Shown piece after piece: positions 36,695 through 46,477 of a stretch of DNA of 64,000 nt. Each line of letters begins with the position of its first letter. Position 1 is the first letter of the stretch. The stretch lies in the NCBI RefSeq assembly GCF_003855155.1, contig NZ_CP034073.1:1984001-2048000 (forward strand). The letters are read 5' to 3'. Below the pieces are notes generated by a model. That model was not told the DNA's origin and searched no databases. It saw only the letters and a program-made list of their open reading frames with translations. The stretch is from Shewanella psychromarinicola. Its GTDB lineage: Bacteria; Pseudomonadota; Gammaproteobacteria; Enterobacterales; Shewanellaceae. A program made the position numbers and the translations under genes.

Positions 36695-36710
36695 ATACGT
36701 CTAGACGTCT
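36695..36710 (-). promoter_or_regulatory. tandem MetJ operator (met boxes) of metK
   Basis: ATACGTCT followed directly by AGACGTCT: the second is a perfect 8-bp met box, and the first has one mismatch, with 8-bp periodicity as MetJ needs. It lies 32-47 bp upstream of the metK start. The next octamer (36711-36718) is only weakly similar. Confidence 0.85.
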
Positions 36711-37050
36711 ATTTTAGTCGAAATCGAATCTGATAACACCCCCCCTATACGAATTTAACTTTATAATTGTGCAGTGATGCATGAATATTTTATATTCAAA
36801 ATAACTATTTTTAGCTTCGTTGCTAATTAACTGATTGATTATAAATAATTTTAGATGTTTTTATGGTTTTTTATAATCACTTTAGTGCCAAAAATTGAAC
36901 AATATCAGGGTTGATTATTAGGCTTTAAATGGCGATATAAGGTTATGTTTGACTGATATGGCGCTGTTTTCAAGCTTGACTGTCAATAAATAATGACTTA
37001 GCTCATCAATGCCCTTCATTGGTATTTGAGCATATGGCTAGGTACTAGGT

Positions 37051-37091
37051 CGCTTCGCTGCTTGATGCTATAAAATCTTAGCAGCGAAGCG
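37051..37091. repeat. 12-bp inverted repeat in the metK-tkt spacer
   Basis: cgcttcgctgct (37051-37062) is perfectly complementary to agcagcgaagcg (37080-37091), giving a hairpin with a 17-nt loop. It lies in the roughly 730-bp gene-free spacer between metK and tkt, within a mosaic of short repeated motifs (ctaggtactaggt, ctaggtgctagac, ctattcctaga). Confidence 0.8.
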
Positions 37092-37264
37092 GTCCCTATT
37101 CCTGAGATGACAAGCGGTGACGAGCGATATCAAGAGATGATAAGCCACGAGCCTAGGTGCTAGACCGCTCTATCCGTGAGCGCAGCGTTCGCTTGTTATC
37201 TCTTGTTATCGTTTCTGAAGCTGTCCCTAGTAGGACAGAGTCCGCTCCTAGCAGCCGCAGGCGC

Positions 37265-37350
37265 TCTATTCCTAGACCCTTGAACTGGGTCAATTCTGGA
37301 CATGCACAATCCTGTCTTTCGAGGTCGTTTGGGTATAAATATGCAATGTG
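37265..37350 (+). repeat. dispersed repeat, copy B (~85 bp)
   Basis: The partner of 26255-26339, including the 14-bp core tttcgaggtcgttt at 37317-37330. It ends 86 bp before the tkt start used here, so it lies in or near the tkt promoter or leader. Confidence 0.7.
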
Positions 37351-37436
37351 AGAAATTTTAATTTGCGTCACATCGCCTAGTAGGGGAAAATATGACTTCA
37401 CAATTGTCAGCTACTCACAAACAAGCAGGAGAGAGC

Positions 37437-39431
37437 ATGTCATCTCGTAAAGTACTCGCTAACGCCATTCGCGCCCTAAGTATGGATGCGGTTCAAAAAG
37501 CCAATTCTGGTCATCCAGGTGCCCCTATGGGTATGGCTGATATTGCCGAAGTGCTATGGAATGATTTTCTAAAGCACAATCCAACTAATCCTAACTGGGT
37601 CGATCGCGATCGTTTTGTACTATCAAACGGTCATGGCTCTATGCTTATATACTCTTTACTGCATTTATCGGGTTATGAATTGCCAATTGAAGAGCTAAAA
37701 CAATTCCGTCAATTACATTCAAAAACCCCTGGTCATCCAGAATATGGTTACACCCCTGGCATTGAAACCACAACCGGTCCTTTAGGCGCGGGGCTCAGTA
37801 ATGCTGTTGGTATGGCAATTGCTGAAAAAACCTTAGCGGCTCAGTTTAATCGCCCAGGCCACGAGATTGTTGATCACTTTACCTACTGTTTCTTAGGCGA
37901 TGGTTGTTTAATGGAAGGTATTTCTCACGAAGCCAGTTCATTAGCGGGCACATTGGGTCTTGGTAAGTTAGTGGCATTTTGGGATGACAACGGTATTTCT
38001 ATCGATGGTCATGTTGAAGGTTGGTTTACCGACGATACGCCTAAGCGTTTTGAAGCCTATGGCTGGCATGTTATTGCGGGTGTAGATGGTCATGATCCAG
38101 ACGCTATCCGTGCTGCAATTGAACAAGCCAAATCAGTCACTGACAAGCCATCGATGATTTGCTGTAAAACCATTATTGGTTTCGGTTCGCCTAACAAATC
38201 GGGTAGCCATGATTGCCATGGTGCACCATTAGGTGATGCTGAAATCGCCGCGGCTCGTGAGTTCTTAAACTGGCCACATGCTCCTTTTGAAATCCCATCT
38301 GATGTTTATGCTGGTTGGGATGCTAAGCAAAAAGGTGTGGCCAATGAATCATTATGGAATGAAAAATTTGGCGCTTATCAAGCTGCATTTCCAGAACTCG
38401 CTGCAGAATATGATCGCCGGGTATTAAAAGGTGATTTACCTGCAGATTTCGAATCTAAAGCACAAGCTTTTATCCAACAAAGCCAAGATAAAGCTGAAGG
38501 TATTGCCAGCCGTAAAGCATCGCAAAATGCCATAGGTTTCTTCGGTGCCATGTTGCCAGAATTACTCGGTGGTAGCGCAGACTTAGCCGGTTCTAATTTA
38601 ACGCTTTGGTCTGGTTCAAAAGGTATTCAAGACGATCCTGCCGGTAACTACATCTATTACGGTGTACGTGAATTTGGCATGAGCGGTATTATGAACGGCG
38701 CATCATTGCATGGTGGTTTTATTAACTATGGTGCAACCTTCATGATGTTTATGGAATATGCGCGTAACGCAGTACGTATGTCTGCATTAATGGGTATTCA
38801 AAATATTTTCGTGTATACCCATGACTCAATTGGTCAAGGTGAAGATGGTCCAACCCATCAGCCTGTTGAGCAATTAGCTAACTTGCGCTTAACGCCAAAT
38901 ATGGCCGTATGGCGTCCATGTGATGCAGCTGAAACGGCTGTTTCATGGAAAGTGGCGATTGAACGTCGCAATGCACCAACAGCGCTAGTCTTTAGCCGTC
39001 AGGGTCTTAAAGCACAAGCGCGTAGCACTGAGCAATTAGCTAACGTGACTAAAGGTGGTTATGTACTGTCTGATTGTCAAGGCACTGCAGAGGTGATTTT
39101 GATTGCCACCGGCAGTGAAGTGCAATTGGCGATGGATTCTGCCGTCGAGTTAACCAAGTTAGGTCAAAAAGTGCGTGTGGTTTCTATGCCTTCTACGACT
39201 GAGTTTGATAAGCAAGATGCTGCCTACAAAGAATCTGTCTTGCCAAAAGGTGTCACTAAACGTGTTGCCATTGAAGCTGCACATACAGATTTCTGGTACA
39301 AGTATATTGGTTTTGATGGTGGCGTAGTGGGTATGACGACCTTCGGTGAGTCAGCCCCTGGTGGTGATTTACTTAAGCATTTCGGCTTCACTGTTGATAA
39401 TGTAGTAAAAACTGTCCAATCTTTAGGATAA
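37437..39431 (+). CDS. tkt: transketolase
   Basis: The 664-aa thiamine-diphosphate enzyme transfers two-carbon units in the pentose phosphate pathway. It aligns throughout with E. coli Tkt[21 protein letters not shown], the ThDP/Mg motif GDGCLMEG to [31 protein letters not shown], and [20 protein letters not shown] start at ATG 37437, preceded by AGGAGAG and matching the family start; an ATG at 37392 after AGGGG could give 15 extra residues. It heads the tkt-epd-pgk-fba cluster but has its own terminator. Confidence 0.96.
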   Translation: MSSRKVLANAIRALSMDAVQKANSGHPGAPMGMADIAEVLWNDFLKHNPTNPNWVDRDRFVLSNGHGSMLIYSLLHLSGYELPIEELKQFRQLHSKTPGHPEYGYTPGIETTTGPLGAGLSNAVGMAIAEKTLAAQFNRPGHEIVDHFTYCFLGDGCLMEGISHEASSLAGTLGLGKLVAFWDDNGISIDGHVEGWFTDDTPKRFEAYGWHVIAGVDGHDPDAIRAAIEQAKSVTDKPSMICCKTIIGFGSPNKSGSHDCHGAPLGDAEIAAAREFLNWPHAPFEIPSDVYAGWDAKQKGVANESLWNEKFGAYQAAFPELAAEYDRRVLKGDLPADFESKAQAFIQQSQDKAEGIASRKASQNAIGFFGAMLPELLGGSADLAGSNLTLWSGSKGIQDDPAGNYIYYGVREFGMSGIMNGASLHGGFINYGATFMMFMEYARNAVRMSALMGIQNIFVYTHDSIGQGEDGPTHQPVEQLANLRLTPNMAVWRPCDAAETAVSWKVAIERRNAPTALVFSRQGLKAQARSTEQLANVTKGGYVLSDCQGTAEVILIATGSEVQLAMDSAVELTKLGQKVRVVSMPSTTEFDKQDAAYKESVLPKGVTKRVAIEAAHTDFWYKYIGFDGGVVGMTTFGESAPGGDLLKHFGFTVDNVVKTVQSLG

Positions 39432-39475
39432 TCATCTGAGATTAAACACTTATCTATTAGGTGGTTAATCTGTAT

Positions 39476-39514
39476 AATAACGGCCTGCAATACTATTGCA
39501 GGCCGTTATTTTTA
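39476..39514 (+). terminator. tkt terminator
   Basis: A perfect 15-bp stem, aataacggcctgcaa (39476-39490) with ttgcaggccgttatt (39496-39510), and a T run. Confidence 0.95.
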
Positions 39515-39621
39515 TGTCTTTAATTCACACTAAATAACATTTACTAAGTCACTTATGTGTCAGTGTTTCTACAATAGTTGATGACACCATAGGTACCTCG
39601 GTGAATGATACTGGACCCTAA

Positions 39622-40641
39622 ATGATTCGAGTTGCAATTAATGGTTATGGCCGGATTGGCCGCTCAATACTTCGTGCACTGTACGAATCTGGTAAACGTC
39701 AACAAATTCAAATTGTGGCGATTAATGAGCTGGCAAAGCCAGAAGCTATTTGTCATTTAACCCAATACGACACTACTCATGGTCGTTTCAAGCATAACGT
39801 TAAGCTAAAGGGTGATCAGTTGCTTATTGGTGATGACAGTATTTTGTTACTCAATCAAGCTGATGCTAACTTATTGCCTTGGGCTGAGCTTGATATTGAT
39901 ATCGTTTATGAAGCCACCGGCAGCTTAATTGATCGTCAAGCTTGCGAAGCACACATTCATGCTGGCGCTAAGCAAGTGCTGATTAGCCATCCTTCTTCTG
40001 CAGATGTTGATGCAACCATTGTGTATGGTGTTAATCATGATTTATTGCGTGCAGACCATACGGTTATTTCTAATGCGTCTTGCACTACCAATTGTATTGT
40101 CCCGGTTATCGATGTATTGGATAAGCATTTTGAAATTAAAAGTGGGGCTATTACGACTATTCACTCGGCGATGAATGATCAGCAGGTCATTGACGCTTAT
40201 CATGATGATTTACGTCGAACGCGCGCCGCAGGCCAGTCCATTATTCCTGTTGATACTAAATTAGCTCGAGGCATCGAACGTATTTTGCCGCACATGAAAG
40301 ATAAGTTTGAAGCTATTTCTGTGCGTGTGCCCACCATTAATGTGACCGCGATCGATTTATCCGTCACCCTTGAGAAAAAAGTCAATATTGAACAGATCAA
40401 CAGTGTGTTAGAACTTGCCTCAAACGGAAGTTTTAATGGTATTTTAGGCTATACTGACGAGCCTCTGGTATCGTGTGACTTTAACCATGATCCACGTTCA
40501 AGTATTGTCGATGGTACCCAAACCCGTGTTAGCGCTGGCCACTTGGTCAAATTATTATTATGGTGCGATAACGAATGGGGTTATGCCAACCGCATGCTTG
40601 ATACCAGTTTAGCGATGATCCAAGCAAAATTAGATCGGTAA
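39622..40641 (+). CDS. epd: D-erythrose-4-phosphate dehydrogenase
   Basis: A 339-aa GAPDH-fold enzyme oxidising erythrose 4-phosphate to 4-phosphoerythronate in pyridoxal phosphate synthesis. It has [17 protein letters not shown] (NAD binding), catalytic Cys in [37 protein letters not shown] and [12 protein letters not shown]. Epd-like features are YDTTHGRF with an Epd-type loop and the position directly before pgk and fba, as in E. coli. A classical GapA function is less likely. Confidence 0.92.
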   Translation: MIRVAINGYGRIGRSILRALYESGKRQQIQIVAINELAKPEAICHLTQYDTTHGRFKHNVKLKGDQLLIGDDSILLLNQADANLLPWAELDIDIVYEATGSLIDRQACEAHIHAGAKQVLISHPSSADVDATIVYGVNHDLLRADHTVISNASCTTNCIVPVIDVLDKHFEIKSGAITTIHSAMNDQQVIDAYHDDLRRTRAAGQSIIPVDTKLARGIERILPHMKDKFEAISVRVPTINVTAIDLSVTLEKKVNIEQINSVLELASNGSFNGILGYTDEPLVSCDFNHDPRSSIVDGTQTRVSAGHLVKLLLWCDNEWGYANRMLDTSLAMIQAKLDR

Positions 40642-40720
40642 CATAAACAGATTATGCCGTAATGGGTTAAGCCGGTTGCGCACAAAGACTTTGTATTAAC
40701 TTAAAAAGGAACTGCTAATT

Positions 40721-41896
40721 ATGGCAATTATTAACATGACAGATTTAGATCTACAAAATAAGCGGGTGCTTATTCGTGAAGATTTAAACGTGCCTGTCAG
40801 CGATGGCGTTGTGACCAGTGATGCGCGTTTACGGGCGTCATTGCCAACGATTAAACTTGCGCTGCAAAAAGGCGCCGCAGTCATGGTGATGTCACATTTA
40901 GGCCGCCCAACAGAAGGTGTGTTCAACGCCGAATTCTCAATGCAACCTGTAGTGGATTATTTAACGAAAGCGTTAGATTGCTCAGTGCTTTTAGTGAGTG
41001 ATTATCTTGATGGTGTTGAGGTTAATGTTGGCGAAGTCGTCGTATTTGAAAACGTTCGCTTTAATATTGGCGAAGGTAAAAACGATGAAGCATTATCTAA
41101 AAAAATGGCCGCATTATGTGATGTGTATGTTATGGACGCATTTGGAACGGCTCATCGTGCCCAAGCATCTACTCATGGCGTCGGTGTGTATGCCCCCATT
41201 GCCTGTGCTGGCCCGTTATTAGCCCAAGAATTAGATGCACTAGGCAAAGCGCTTGATAATCCAGCTCGTCCAATGGTGGCGATTGTTGGTGGTTCTAAAG
41301 TGTCGACTAAATTAACCGTACTTGAAAGCCTTTCAACTAAAGTTGACCAACTTGTTGTGGGCGGCGGTATTGCTAATACCTTTATTGCTGCAGCAGGCTA
41401 TAAAGTAGGTAAGTCACTGTATGAAGCTGATTTAGTAGAAGAGGCCAAGCGTCTAGTGGCCAATGCCCGAAGTCGTGGTGGTGATATTCCGGTTCCTACT
41501 GACGTGGTAGTCGCGAGTGAGTTTAGTCCAACGGCTGCCGCGACGCTTAAATCGGTTAGCGAGGTGACTGACAGCGATATGATTTTTGATATTGGTCCTG
41601 ACAGCGCAGAAGCCTTAGCTAAAATTATTGAACAAGCGGGCACGATCGTCTGGAATGGTCCAGTGGGCGTGTTTGAATTTGATCAATTCGGCGAAGGCAC
41701 TAAGCGTATCGCCGAAGCGATCGCAAATTCCAAAGCATTTTCTATTGCTGGCGGTGGTGACACCCTGGCGGCAGTCGATAAGTACAATATTGCAGACAAA
41801 GTGTCTTATATTTCAACCGGTGGGGGGGCTTTCCTTGAGTTTTTAGAAGGCAAAGAATTACCCGCAGTAGCAATGCTTGAAAAGCGTGGCGCTTAG
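40721..41896 (+). CDS. pgk: phosphoglycerate kinase
   Basis: A 391-aa glycolytic kinase (1,3-bisphosphoglycerate + ADP to 3-phosphoglycerate + ATP). It has [61 protein letters not shown] and the nucleotide motif [16 protein letters not shown] lies 7 nt before the ATG. It follows epd by 79 bp without a terminator, so epd-pgk are probably cotranscribed. Confidence 0.97.
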   Translation: MAIINMTDLDLQNKRVLIREDLNVPVSDGVVTSDARLRASLPTIKLALQKGAAVMVMSHLGRPTEGVFNAEFSMQPVVDYLTKALDCSVLLVSDYLDGVEVNVGEVVVFENVRFNIGEGKNDEALSKKMAALCDVYVMDAFGTAHRAQASTHGVGVYAPIACAGPLLAQELDALGKALDNPARPMVAIVGGSKVSTKLTVLESLSTKVDQLVVGGGIANTFIAAAGYKVGKSLYEADLVEEAKRLVANARSRGGDIPVPTDVVVASEFSPTAAATLKSVSEVTDSDMIFDIGPDSAEALAKIIEQAGTIVWNGPVGVFEFDQFGEGTKRIAEAIANSKAFSIAGGGDTLAAVDKYNIADKVSYISTGGGAFLEFLEGKELPAVAMLEKRGA

Positions 41897-41950
41897 TTCA
41901 CACATCAAGTATTTGTAGCGTAAACCTAATAATTATTATAAAAAAAACCG

Positions 41951-41983
41951 CTCTGTCACTGTTATTTTTTAGCCGCGACAGAG
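41951..41983 (+). other. hairpin in the pgk-fba spacer
   Basis: ctctgtc (41951-41957) pairs with gacagag (41977-41983) around a 19-nt loop. A-rich rather than T-rich sequence follows, so it may be an RNA-processing or stability element rather than a terminator. Confidence 0.5.
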
Positions 41984-42045
41984 TAAAAAATCCGTCCAAA
42001 CGATAGCGACCTAGGTGAGTAATCACCCTATTATTGGAGAACAAA

Positions 42046-43110
42046 ATGGCTCTTATCTCTCTACGACAACTGCTTGACCACGCTGCAGAGCATGGTTATG
42101 GCGTCCCTGCTTTTAACGTTAACAACCTTGAGCAAATGCGTGCAATTATGCAAGCCGCTGAAGCCACTGACAGCCCTGTGATTGTTCAGGCCTCTGCCGG
42201 TGCACGTAAATATGCTCGCCCACAATTTTTAAAATACTTAATGGCAGCCGCTCTTGAGCAGTATCCTGATATCCCAGTTTGTATTCATCAAGATCATGGT
42301 ACTGATCCTGACATTTGTCAGCGTTCAATTCAGTTAGGTATGTCATCAGTCATGATGGATGGCTCGTTAATGGCCGATGGTAAAACACCTGCATCATACG
42401 ACTACAACGTAGATGTCACTCGTCGTACAGTGGCATTTGCTCATGCTTGTGGTGTGTCTGTTGAAGGTGAAATTGGTTGTTTAGGCAGTTTAGAAACTGG
42501 CCAAGCTGGCGAAGAAGATGGTGTTGGTGCTGTGGGAACACTGAGCATGGACCAAATGCTAACGTCGCCTGAAGAAGCTGCTCGGTTCGTTGCTGATACT
42601 CATGTAGATGCGTTAGCGATTGCCATTGGTACCAGTCATGGTGCGTACAAGTTCAGCCGTAAACCTACCGGTGATGTATTACGTATCGACCGTATTAAAG
42701 AAATCCATGCGCGGATCCCTAACACGCATTTGGTTATGCACGGTTCATCTTCAGTACCGCAAGAGTGGCTGAAAATCATCAACCAGTACGGTGGTGAAAT
42801 TCCAGAAACTTACGGTGTACCGTTAGAAGAAATCGTTGAAGGTATTAAGCACGGTGTGCGTAAAGTGAACATTGATACTGATTTACGTTTAGCATCAACG
42901 GGTGCCGTGCGTAAATTCTTGGCTGAACATCCTGCAGAATTTGATCCGCGTAAATTCTTGAAAGCATCAATGGAAGCGATGGCTGACATTTGTACCATCC
43001 GTTATGAAGCATTTGGTTGTGCGGGTATGGGCTCTAAAATTAAGCCTAAATCACTGCAAGCAATGTATAAAGCTTATCAATCTGGTGAGCTTGATCCTAA
43101 AATAATGTAA
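42046..43110 (+). CDS. fba: fructose-bisphosphate aldolase, class II
   Basis: A 354-aa zinc aldolase splitting fructose 1,6-bisphosphate. Its features are [12 protein letters not shown], the zinc ligand region [38 protein letters not shown] and [10 protein letters not shown]. The sequence belongs to the longer Calvin-type class IIA/B form (for example [12 protein letters not shown] at the end). GGAGAAC precedes ATG 42046; the TTG at 42034 overlaps that ribosome binding site. A terminator at 43134 ends the cluster. Confidence 0.96.
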   Translation: MALISLRQLLDHAAEHGYGVPAFNVNNLEQMRAIMQAAEATDSPVIVQASAGARKYARPQFLKYLMAAALEQYPDIPVCIHQDHGTDPDICQRSIQLGMSSVMMDGSLMADGKTPASYDYNVDVTRRTVAFAHACGVSVEGEIGCLGSLETGQAGEEDGVGAVGTLSMDQMLTSPEEAARFVADTHVDALAIAIGTSHGAYKFSRKPTGDVLRIDRIKEIHARIPNTHLVMHGSSSVPQEWLKIINQYGGEIPETYGVPLEEIVEGIKHGVRKVNIDTDLRLASTGAVRKFLAEHPAEFDPRKFLKASMEAMADICTIRYEAFGCAGMGSKIKPKSLQAMYKAYQSGELDPKIM

Positions 43111-43133
43111 GCCAGTCTTACACTAAAACCACT

Positions 43134-43166
43134 AATCAGCTCATTTATCAATGAGCTGATTTTTTG
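43134..43166 (+). terminator. fba terminator
   Basis: An 11-bp perfect stem, aatcagctcat (43134-43144) with atgagctgatt (43151-43161), and a T run. Confidence 0.93.
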
Positions 43167-43264
43167 TGAAAAAATAACCCAAAACGCTATTTTGTAAACC
43201 TTATCGAACATGGTTATCGGTTAAAAAATTGATGCTATAACGTCAACATTTATTGATTTACCTG

Positions 43265-43901
43265 TTATGGGCGAAAGATCTCATGGATGTGGCCATTAAT
43301 GGCCGCGACCTAATGTGAGACGCCCTGGGTGACAAAGCTTTCGCGGCACAGTGATTCTATTGCCAAATTTGAATGTTTATCTTATTGTTCGGATTGTTGA
43401 TTGGTATAGGTAACAAGATTATTATTGACCCTATGGTCGGTGCTAAACAGCTATGAGCTGCTAAGTCTCAAAGGTATCTAGTGCCAACATTAGGCTTAAT
43501 CCTAACCAGTATTATGATGCTATTCGTGATGATATGGTGGCCTAATCTCATGGGGAACTAGTGATAAAAACGACCTTATTTTCCTTATAGGATAATTATT
43601 TGTGCTGCCGTTAGTTATGGAAACCGTTAGGACATTTAACTTAGTAGTGATTAATGCGTTAAGAGCCTGCGGTGATGCCATGTTGGCTTTTTGCATGGGC
43701 CTGTTCCATGTGATGTATAGCGGGATCTGATGCGGTCCACTTAGCGTTTAGCTTGCTGGGTGTTTGGGCCGTTTTAGCGCTCGATGAATAGGTTTAGCCA
43801 TGCTGTGGCTGTTAATGCACCGCATGTTGGCAAAGCAACAGCCTAGTGACTTAATGATTGATGGGATGACTATTTTTTCAATTTTATTATCAAAGTGTTA
43901 A
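43265..43901 (+). pseudogene. MATE-family (DinF/NorM-like) efflux pump remnant
   Basis: Translating the spacer shows the C-terminal half of a MATE transporter broken by stops and shifts. In one frame it reads NGRDLM, stop, DALGDKAFAAQ, stop, MFILLFGLLIGIGNKIIID, PMVGAKQL, stop, and LGLILTSIMMLFVMIWWPNL. After a frameshift it reads VLPLVMETVRTFNLVVINAL, RACGDAMLAFCMGL. It ends with LLGVWAVLALDE and MLWLLMHRMLAKQQP. The E-x2-R-x2-N-x-V-x-INALRA-x-GD block is a strong MATE match. The first half of the gene is gone. Confidence 0.8.
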
Positions 43902-43970
43902 TATTCTAGGGGTTAAACGTATAACCCCCCACATTAGATTTTGTAAATCGTAAATAAAGGATGAAATGAC

Positions 43971-44711
43971 ATGAAGAGACTGCTACTTACTGCAGCTATT
44001 ACACTAACCATGCCATTTGCAGCACATGCTGGAAGTGAGTTTGTTGAAGGCGATGCCACTTTTGCTGGTGAAGCAGAATTAGGTGCAACGTTAACCACCG
44101 GTAATACAGATACTTCTTCGTTTAAAGCGCGCCTAGCGTTGAAACAAGAATTAGACAACTGGGAGAACCAGTATGTGTTAGAAGGCTTGTACAAAGAAGA
44201 CTCTGAAGAAGTGACTGCAAAACGTTATTTCCTAGGTGCGCAAGGCAACTACCAAATTAACGATGTGAGCTATTTGTTTGCTAACACTAACTATGAAGTT
44301 GATCCATTCACTGGTTACGATTTCACCTCAACGACTTCTGCCGGTTATGGTCAACACTTTATTGATACTGACAGAATGTCTTTAAAAGCTGAGGCGGGTC
44401 CGGGTTATATTTATCAACAACTGGATGAAGAATCCGCACTTGCTGAAGGTTATGATAGCGAAGATAGCGTTGTTGCTCACGCCGTGATTGATTTCCAAAC
44501 TAAGATTAGTGATTCATCTAAGTTCCAGCAGAGGTTTGTTGCCGATTGGGGGAGTAAATTAGATGCTCGTTCTGAAACCTCATTAACAGCCAATATCGTT
44601 GGCTCACTGGCGATGAAATTTGCTGTTATTGTTCGCTATAACAGTGAACCGCTTGATGACAAAGAAAGTACTGACACTGAAACCAACATGACATTACTTT
44701 ACGCATTTTAA
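43971..44711 (+). CDS. DUF481 outer-membrane protein (YdiY-like)
   Basis: The 246-aa protein has a signal peptide (cut after AAHAG) and then a DUF481 domain of alternating beta strands: GEAELGATLTTGNTDTSSFKA, WENQYVLEGLYK, RYFLGAQGNYQI, GYDFTSTTSAGYGQHFI, and a final MTLLYAF ending in the terminal Phe of outer-membrane barrels. It is probably a 10-12-strand porin-like or salt-inducible outer-membrane protein; the function is unknown. AAGGATG precedes the ATG. A terminator follows at 44756. Confidence 0.88.
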   Translation: MKRLLLTAAITLTMPFAAHAGSEFVEGDATFAGEAELGATLTTGNTDTSSFKARLALKQELDNWENQYVLEGLYKEDSEEVTAKRYFLGAQGNYQINDVSYLFANTNYEVDPFTGYDFTSTTSAGYGQHFIDTDRMSLKAEAGPGYIYQQLDEESALAEGYDSEDSVVAHAVIDFQTKISDSSKFQQRFVADWGSKLDARSETSLTANIVGSLAMKFAVIVRYNSEPLDDKESTDTETNMTLLYAF

Positions 44712-44755
44712 GTTAACACTATTTGTCATGTTAACTTGAATTTATGTATCGAAAC

Positions 44756-44776
44756 GCTGGCCTTGCCAGCTTTTTT
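44756..44776 (+). terminator. terminator after the DUF481 gene
   Basis: A 6-bp GC-rich stem (gctggc/gccagc, 44756-44770) with six following T. A second inverted repeat (agttaac/gttaact, 44711-44737) sits directly after the stop. The remaining spacer to 45073 shows no gene. Confidence 0.8.
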
Positions 44777-45073
44777 ATAGCTGTTTTTTTGAATGACTAC
44801 AATGTCGGCTTATTATCGCCTTAACGAATGGATCCCCCCAATCTTTATCCGTAAGTGATTAATTCAGCGTGTCCCATTATTAATCAGCAATGTCGTAAGT
44901 TAGCGATTTCTATATTTACTATCATGCAATTATACCTTGCGCAGAAAAACGCCATATTCGCGGGCTTGCTCACGAATTAGCAATCTTATCCAGAGGATAG
45001 TCGAGTTAGCATCCTTTCATCTCTCTCTTTGGGAGTATACTTTTTTAATCAGTCGATACACTAAGACAGTGCG

Positions 45074-45820
45074 ATGCAAATAGGATGTTGTTGGTTCGAC
45101 AATGCACAACGTTTGTTGACAGATCAGTCAACGGCGACTCAATGGCATTTAAACGATAATGAATATTGGGTGTTAAACCAATTGGTTCAGCATCGCGGGC
45201 AAGTAGTGCCTTTATCTTTGCTTGCAACTGTGGTGGCATCTGGTGACTGTGCGCATCAATTATCTCATGCCGAACTGCTAGGTATTATCAATAAAATTAT
45301 TAATCATCTGTGTCATCGTCATATTAATCTCATTGAATATATCCCTGAACAGGGGGTGATTTTATATACCACCGTGACCACTAAGCGCAGCAAGATCTTG
45401 GAAATGCCTAATCGGCTATTATCGTTAGGTCAGTATCTGTTTATTATTGCCATTCTATTAAGTATATTGTTGTTTGTTTACGCTAACCTTAACCCTCCTC
45501 AGCTTGCTCAAGCCGATGTATTGCGGCAAGTGTTGACCTCTGATGGACATATTGTTCAACTGTTTGTTTTTGGGGAGGATAATCAGCAAAATGCGCTATT
45601 GCATGCAGACTGCTTATCAACACAATTACGCTTGTGTCACCATGCCCGCTGGGATTCAATTACGATGACGTTATCGGCTAATCAAGGTTACATGAGTTTC
45701 ATTTTGACCGATTCCAGTGAAGCGATACCATTAGTTAATAGCATTAAAGTGAGTATCGATAACATGAGCACGCCATTTATCACTCAAGAATGGCTACAAA
45801 AGGTGCACATTTGTGGCTAG
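45074..45820 (+). CDS. ToxR-like membrane-bound winged-helix regulator
   Basis: A 248-aa predicted one-component regulator. Residues ~20-105 resemble the OmpR/ToxR DNA-binding winged helix: WHLNDNEYWVLNQLVQHRGQ, VVPLSLLATVV, LLGIINKIINHLCHRH and IEYIPEQGVILYTT, which matches the wing. A single membrane helix follows (~118-138, YLFIIAILLSILLFVYA), then ~110 periplasmic residues with two cysteines in ADCLSTQLRLCHHA that could form a disulfide. This order (DNA-binding, membrane, sensor) is that of ToxR, CadC and VtrA. It overlaps the next gene by 8 nt. Its ligand and targets are unknown. Confidence 0.8.
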   Translation: MQIGCCWFDNAQRLLTDQSTATQWHLNDNEYWVLNQLVQHRGQVVPLSLLATVVASGDCAHQLSHAELLGIINKIINHLCHRHINLIEYIPEQGVILYTTVTTKRSKILEMPNRLLSLGQYLFIIAILLSILLFVYANLNPPQLAQADVLRQVLTSDGHIVQLFVFGEDNQQNALLHADCLSTQLRLCHHARWDSITMTLSANQGYMSFILTDSSEAIPLVNSIKVSIDNMSTPFITQEWLQKVHICG

Positions 45821-46400
45821 ATTTATGTCCCTATTAATGCACATGAAAATACGCCGATTATTACAGTCAAAACGCGGCAAGCTTTTTTTTGTATTAAGTT
45901 TTTTGCTGATTACATTTATTGTGACCAGTGTGCTTAATCGCATTGCTAGTACCCATAATGTTTGGCATTTCGATTGCCATGCTGACGGTTATTTTAGTCA
46001 TCAAGGAGAATTACCATTAACCGTTAATAAAAGTAACTTACGGTTAACCTTATACATTGAGCACAATCAAGCCGAACTGACTTATAGGGTAGAGTCATCA
46101 ACTCATGATCCCGAAACGGTTCAATTATCAGGCAAGGTCGAAGAGGTTCATATGGGCTCATTTACTTATCATTTAGCATTATCCCTACCGCCGACCCGTT
46201 GGCAAGATAACAGTCTATTACGCCCATATTTACAGAATGAATTTGGTATTACTGCATCTCACTTTATGGATGGTTTTAGCATATCTCAGGAGGTTCAGGT
46301 GATCGACTTAGATGACACATTCACACGGGGAACGCTAAAATTTCTCCCAAGTAATAACGTTTGGGCTTGTCAGTTAATATCCCCCAATACTGCTGACTAA
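45813..46400 (+). CDS. small membrane partner protein (ToxS/VtrC-like arrangement)
   Basis: The 195-aa product has one N-terminal membrane helix (~24-42, LFFVLSFLLITFIVTSVL), preceded by basic residues, and a ~150-residue periplasmic domain. That domain has many short beta strands (LRLTLYIEHNQAELTYRV, VEEVHMGSFTYHLALSL) and two cysteines (HFDCHADGY, WACQLI). I recognise no family by sequence. Overlap with the upstream regulator gene, matching topology and size suggest a cofactor that binds the regulator's periplasmic part, as ToxS does for ToxR and VtrC for VtrA. This is inference from layout. Confidence 0.7.
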   Translation: MARFMSLLMHMKIRRLLQSKRGKLFFVLSFLLITFIVTSVLNRIASTHNVWHFDCHADGYFSHQGELPLTVNKSNLRLTLYIEHNQAELTYRVESSTHDPETVQLSGKVEEVHMGSFTYHLALSLPPTRWQDNSLLRPYLQNEFGITASHFMDGFSISQEVQVIDLDDTFTRGTLKFLPSNNVWACQLISPNTAD

Positions 46401-46477
46401 TTTTCATTGAATAAATTAACTTTTAGCTTAATATTCCCTTTGCGGTATAGTAGGTAAGTGTCAATGAAAAAAGGTGT

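Noticed and set aside
37153..37401. 82-codon frame on the minus strand over repeat copy B
   Set aside because: Same reason: repeat-derived and not conserved with copy A at the protein level.
39622..40641. Calling this gene gapA
   Set aside because: Gene order with pgk and fba and Epd-type sequence features fit erythrose-4-phosphate dehydrogenase better.
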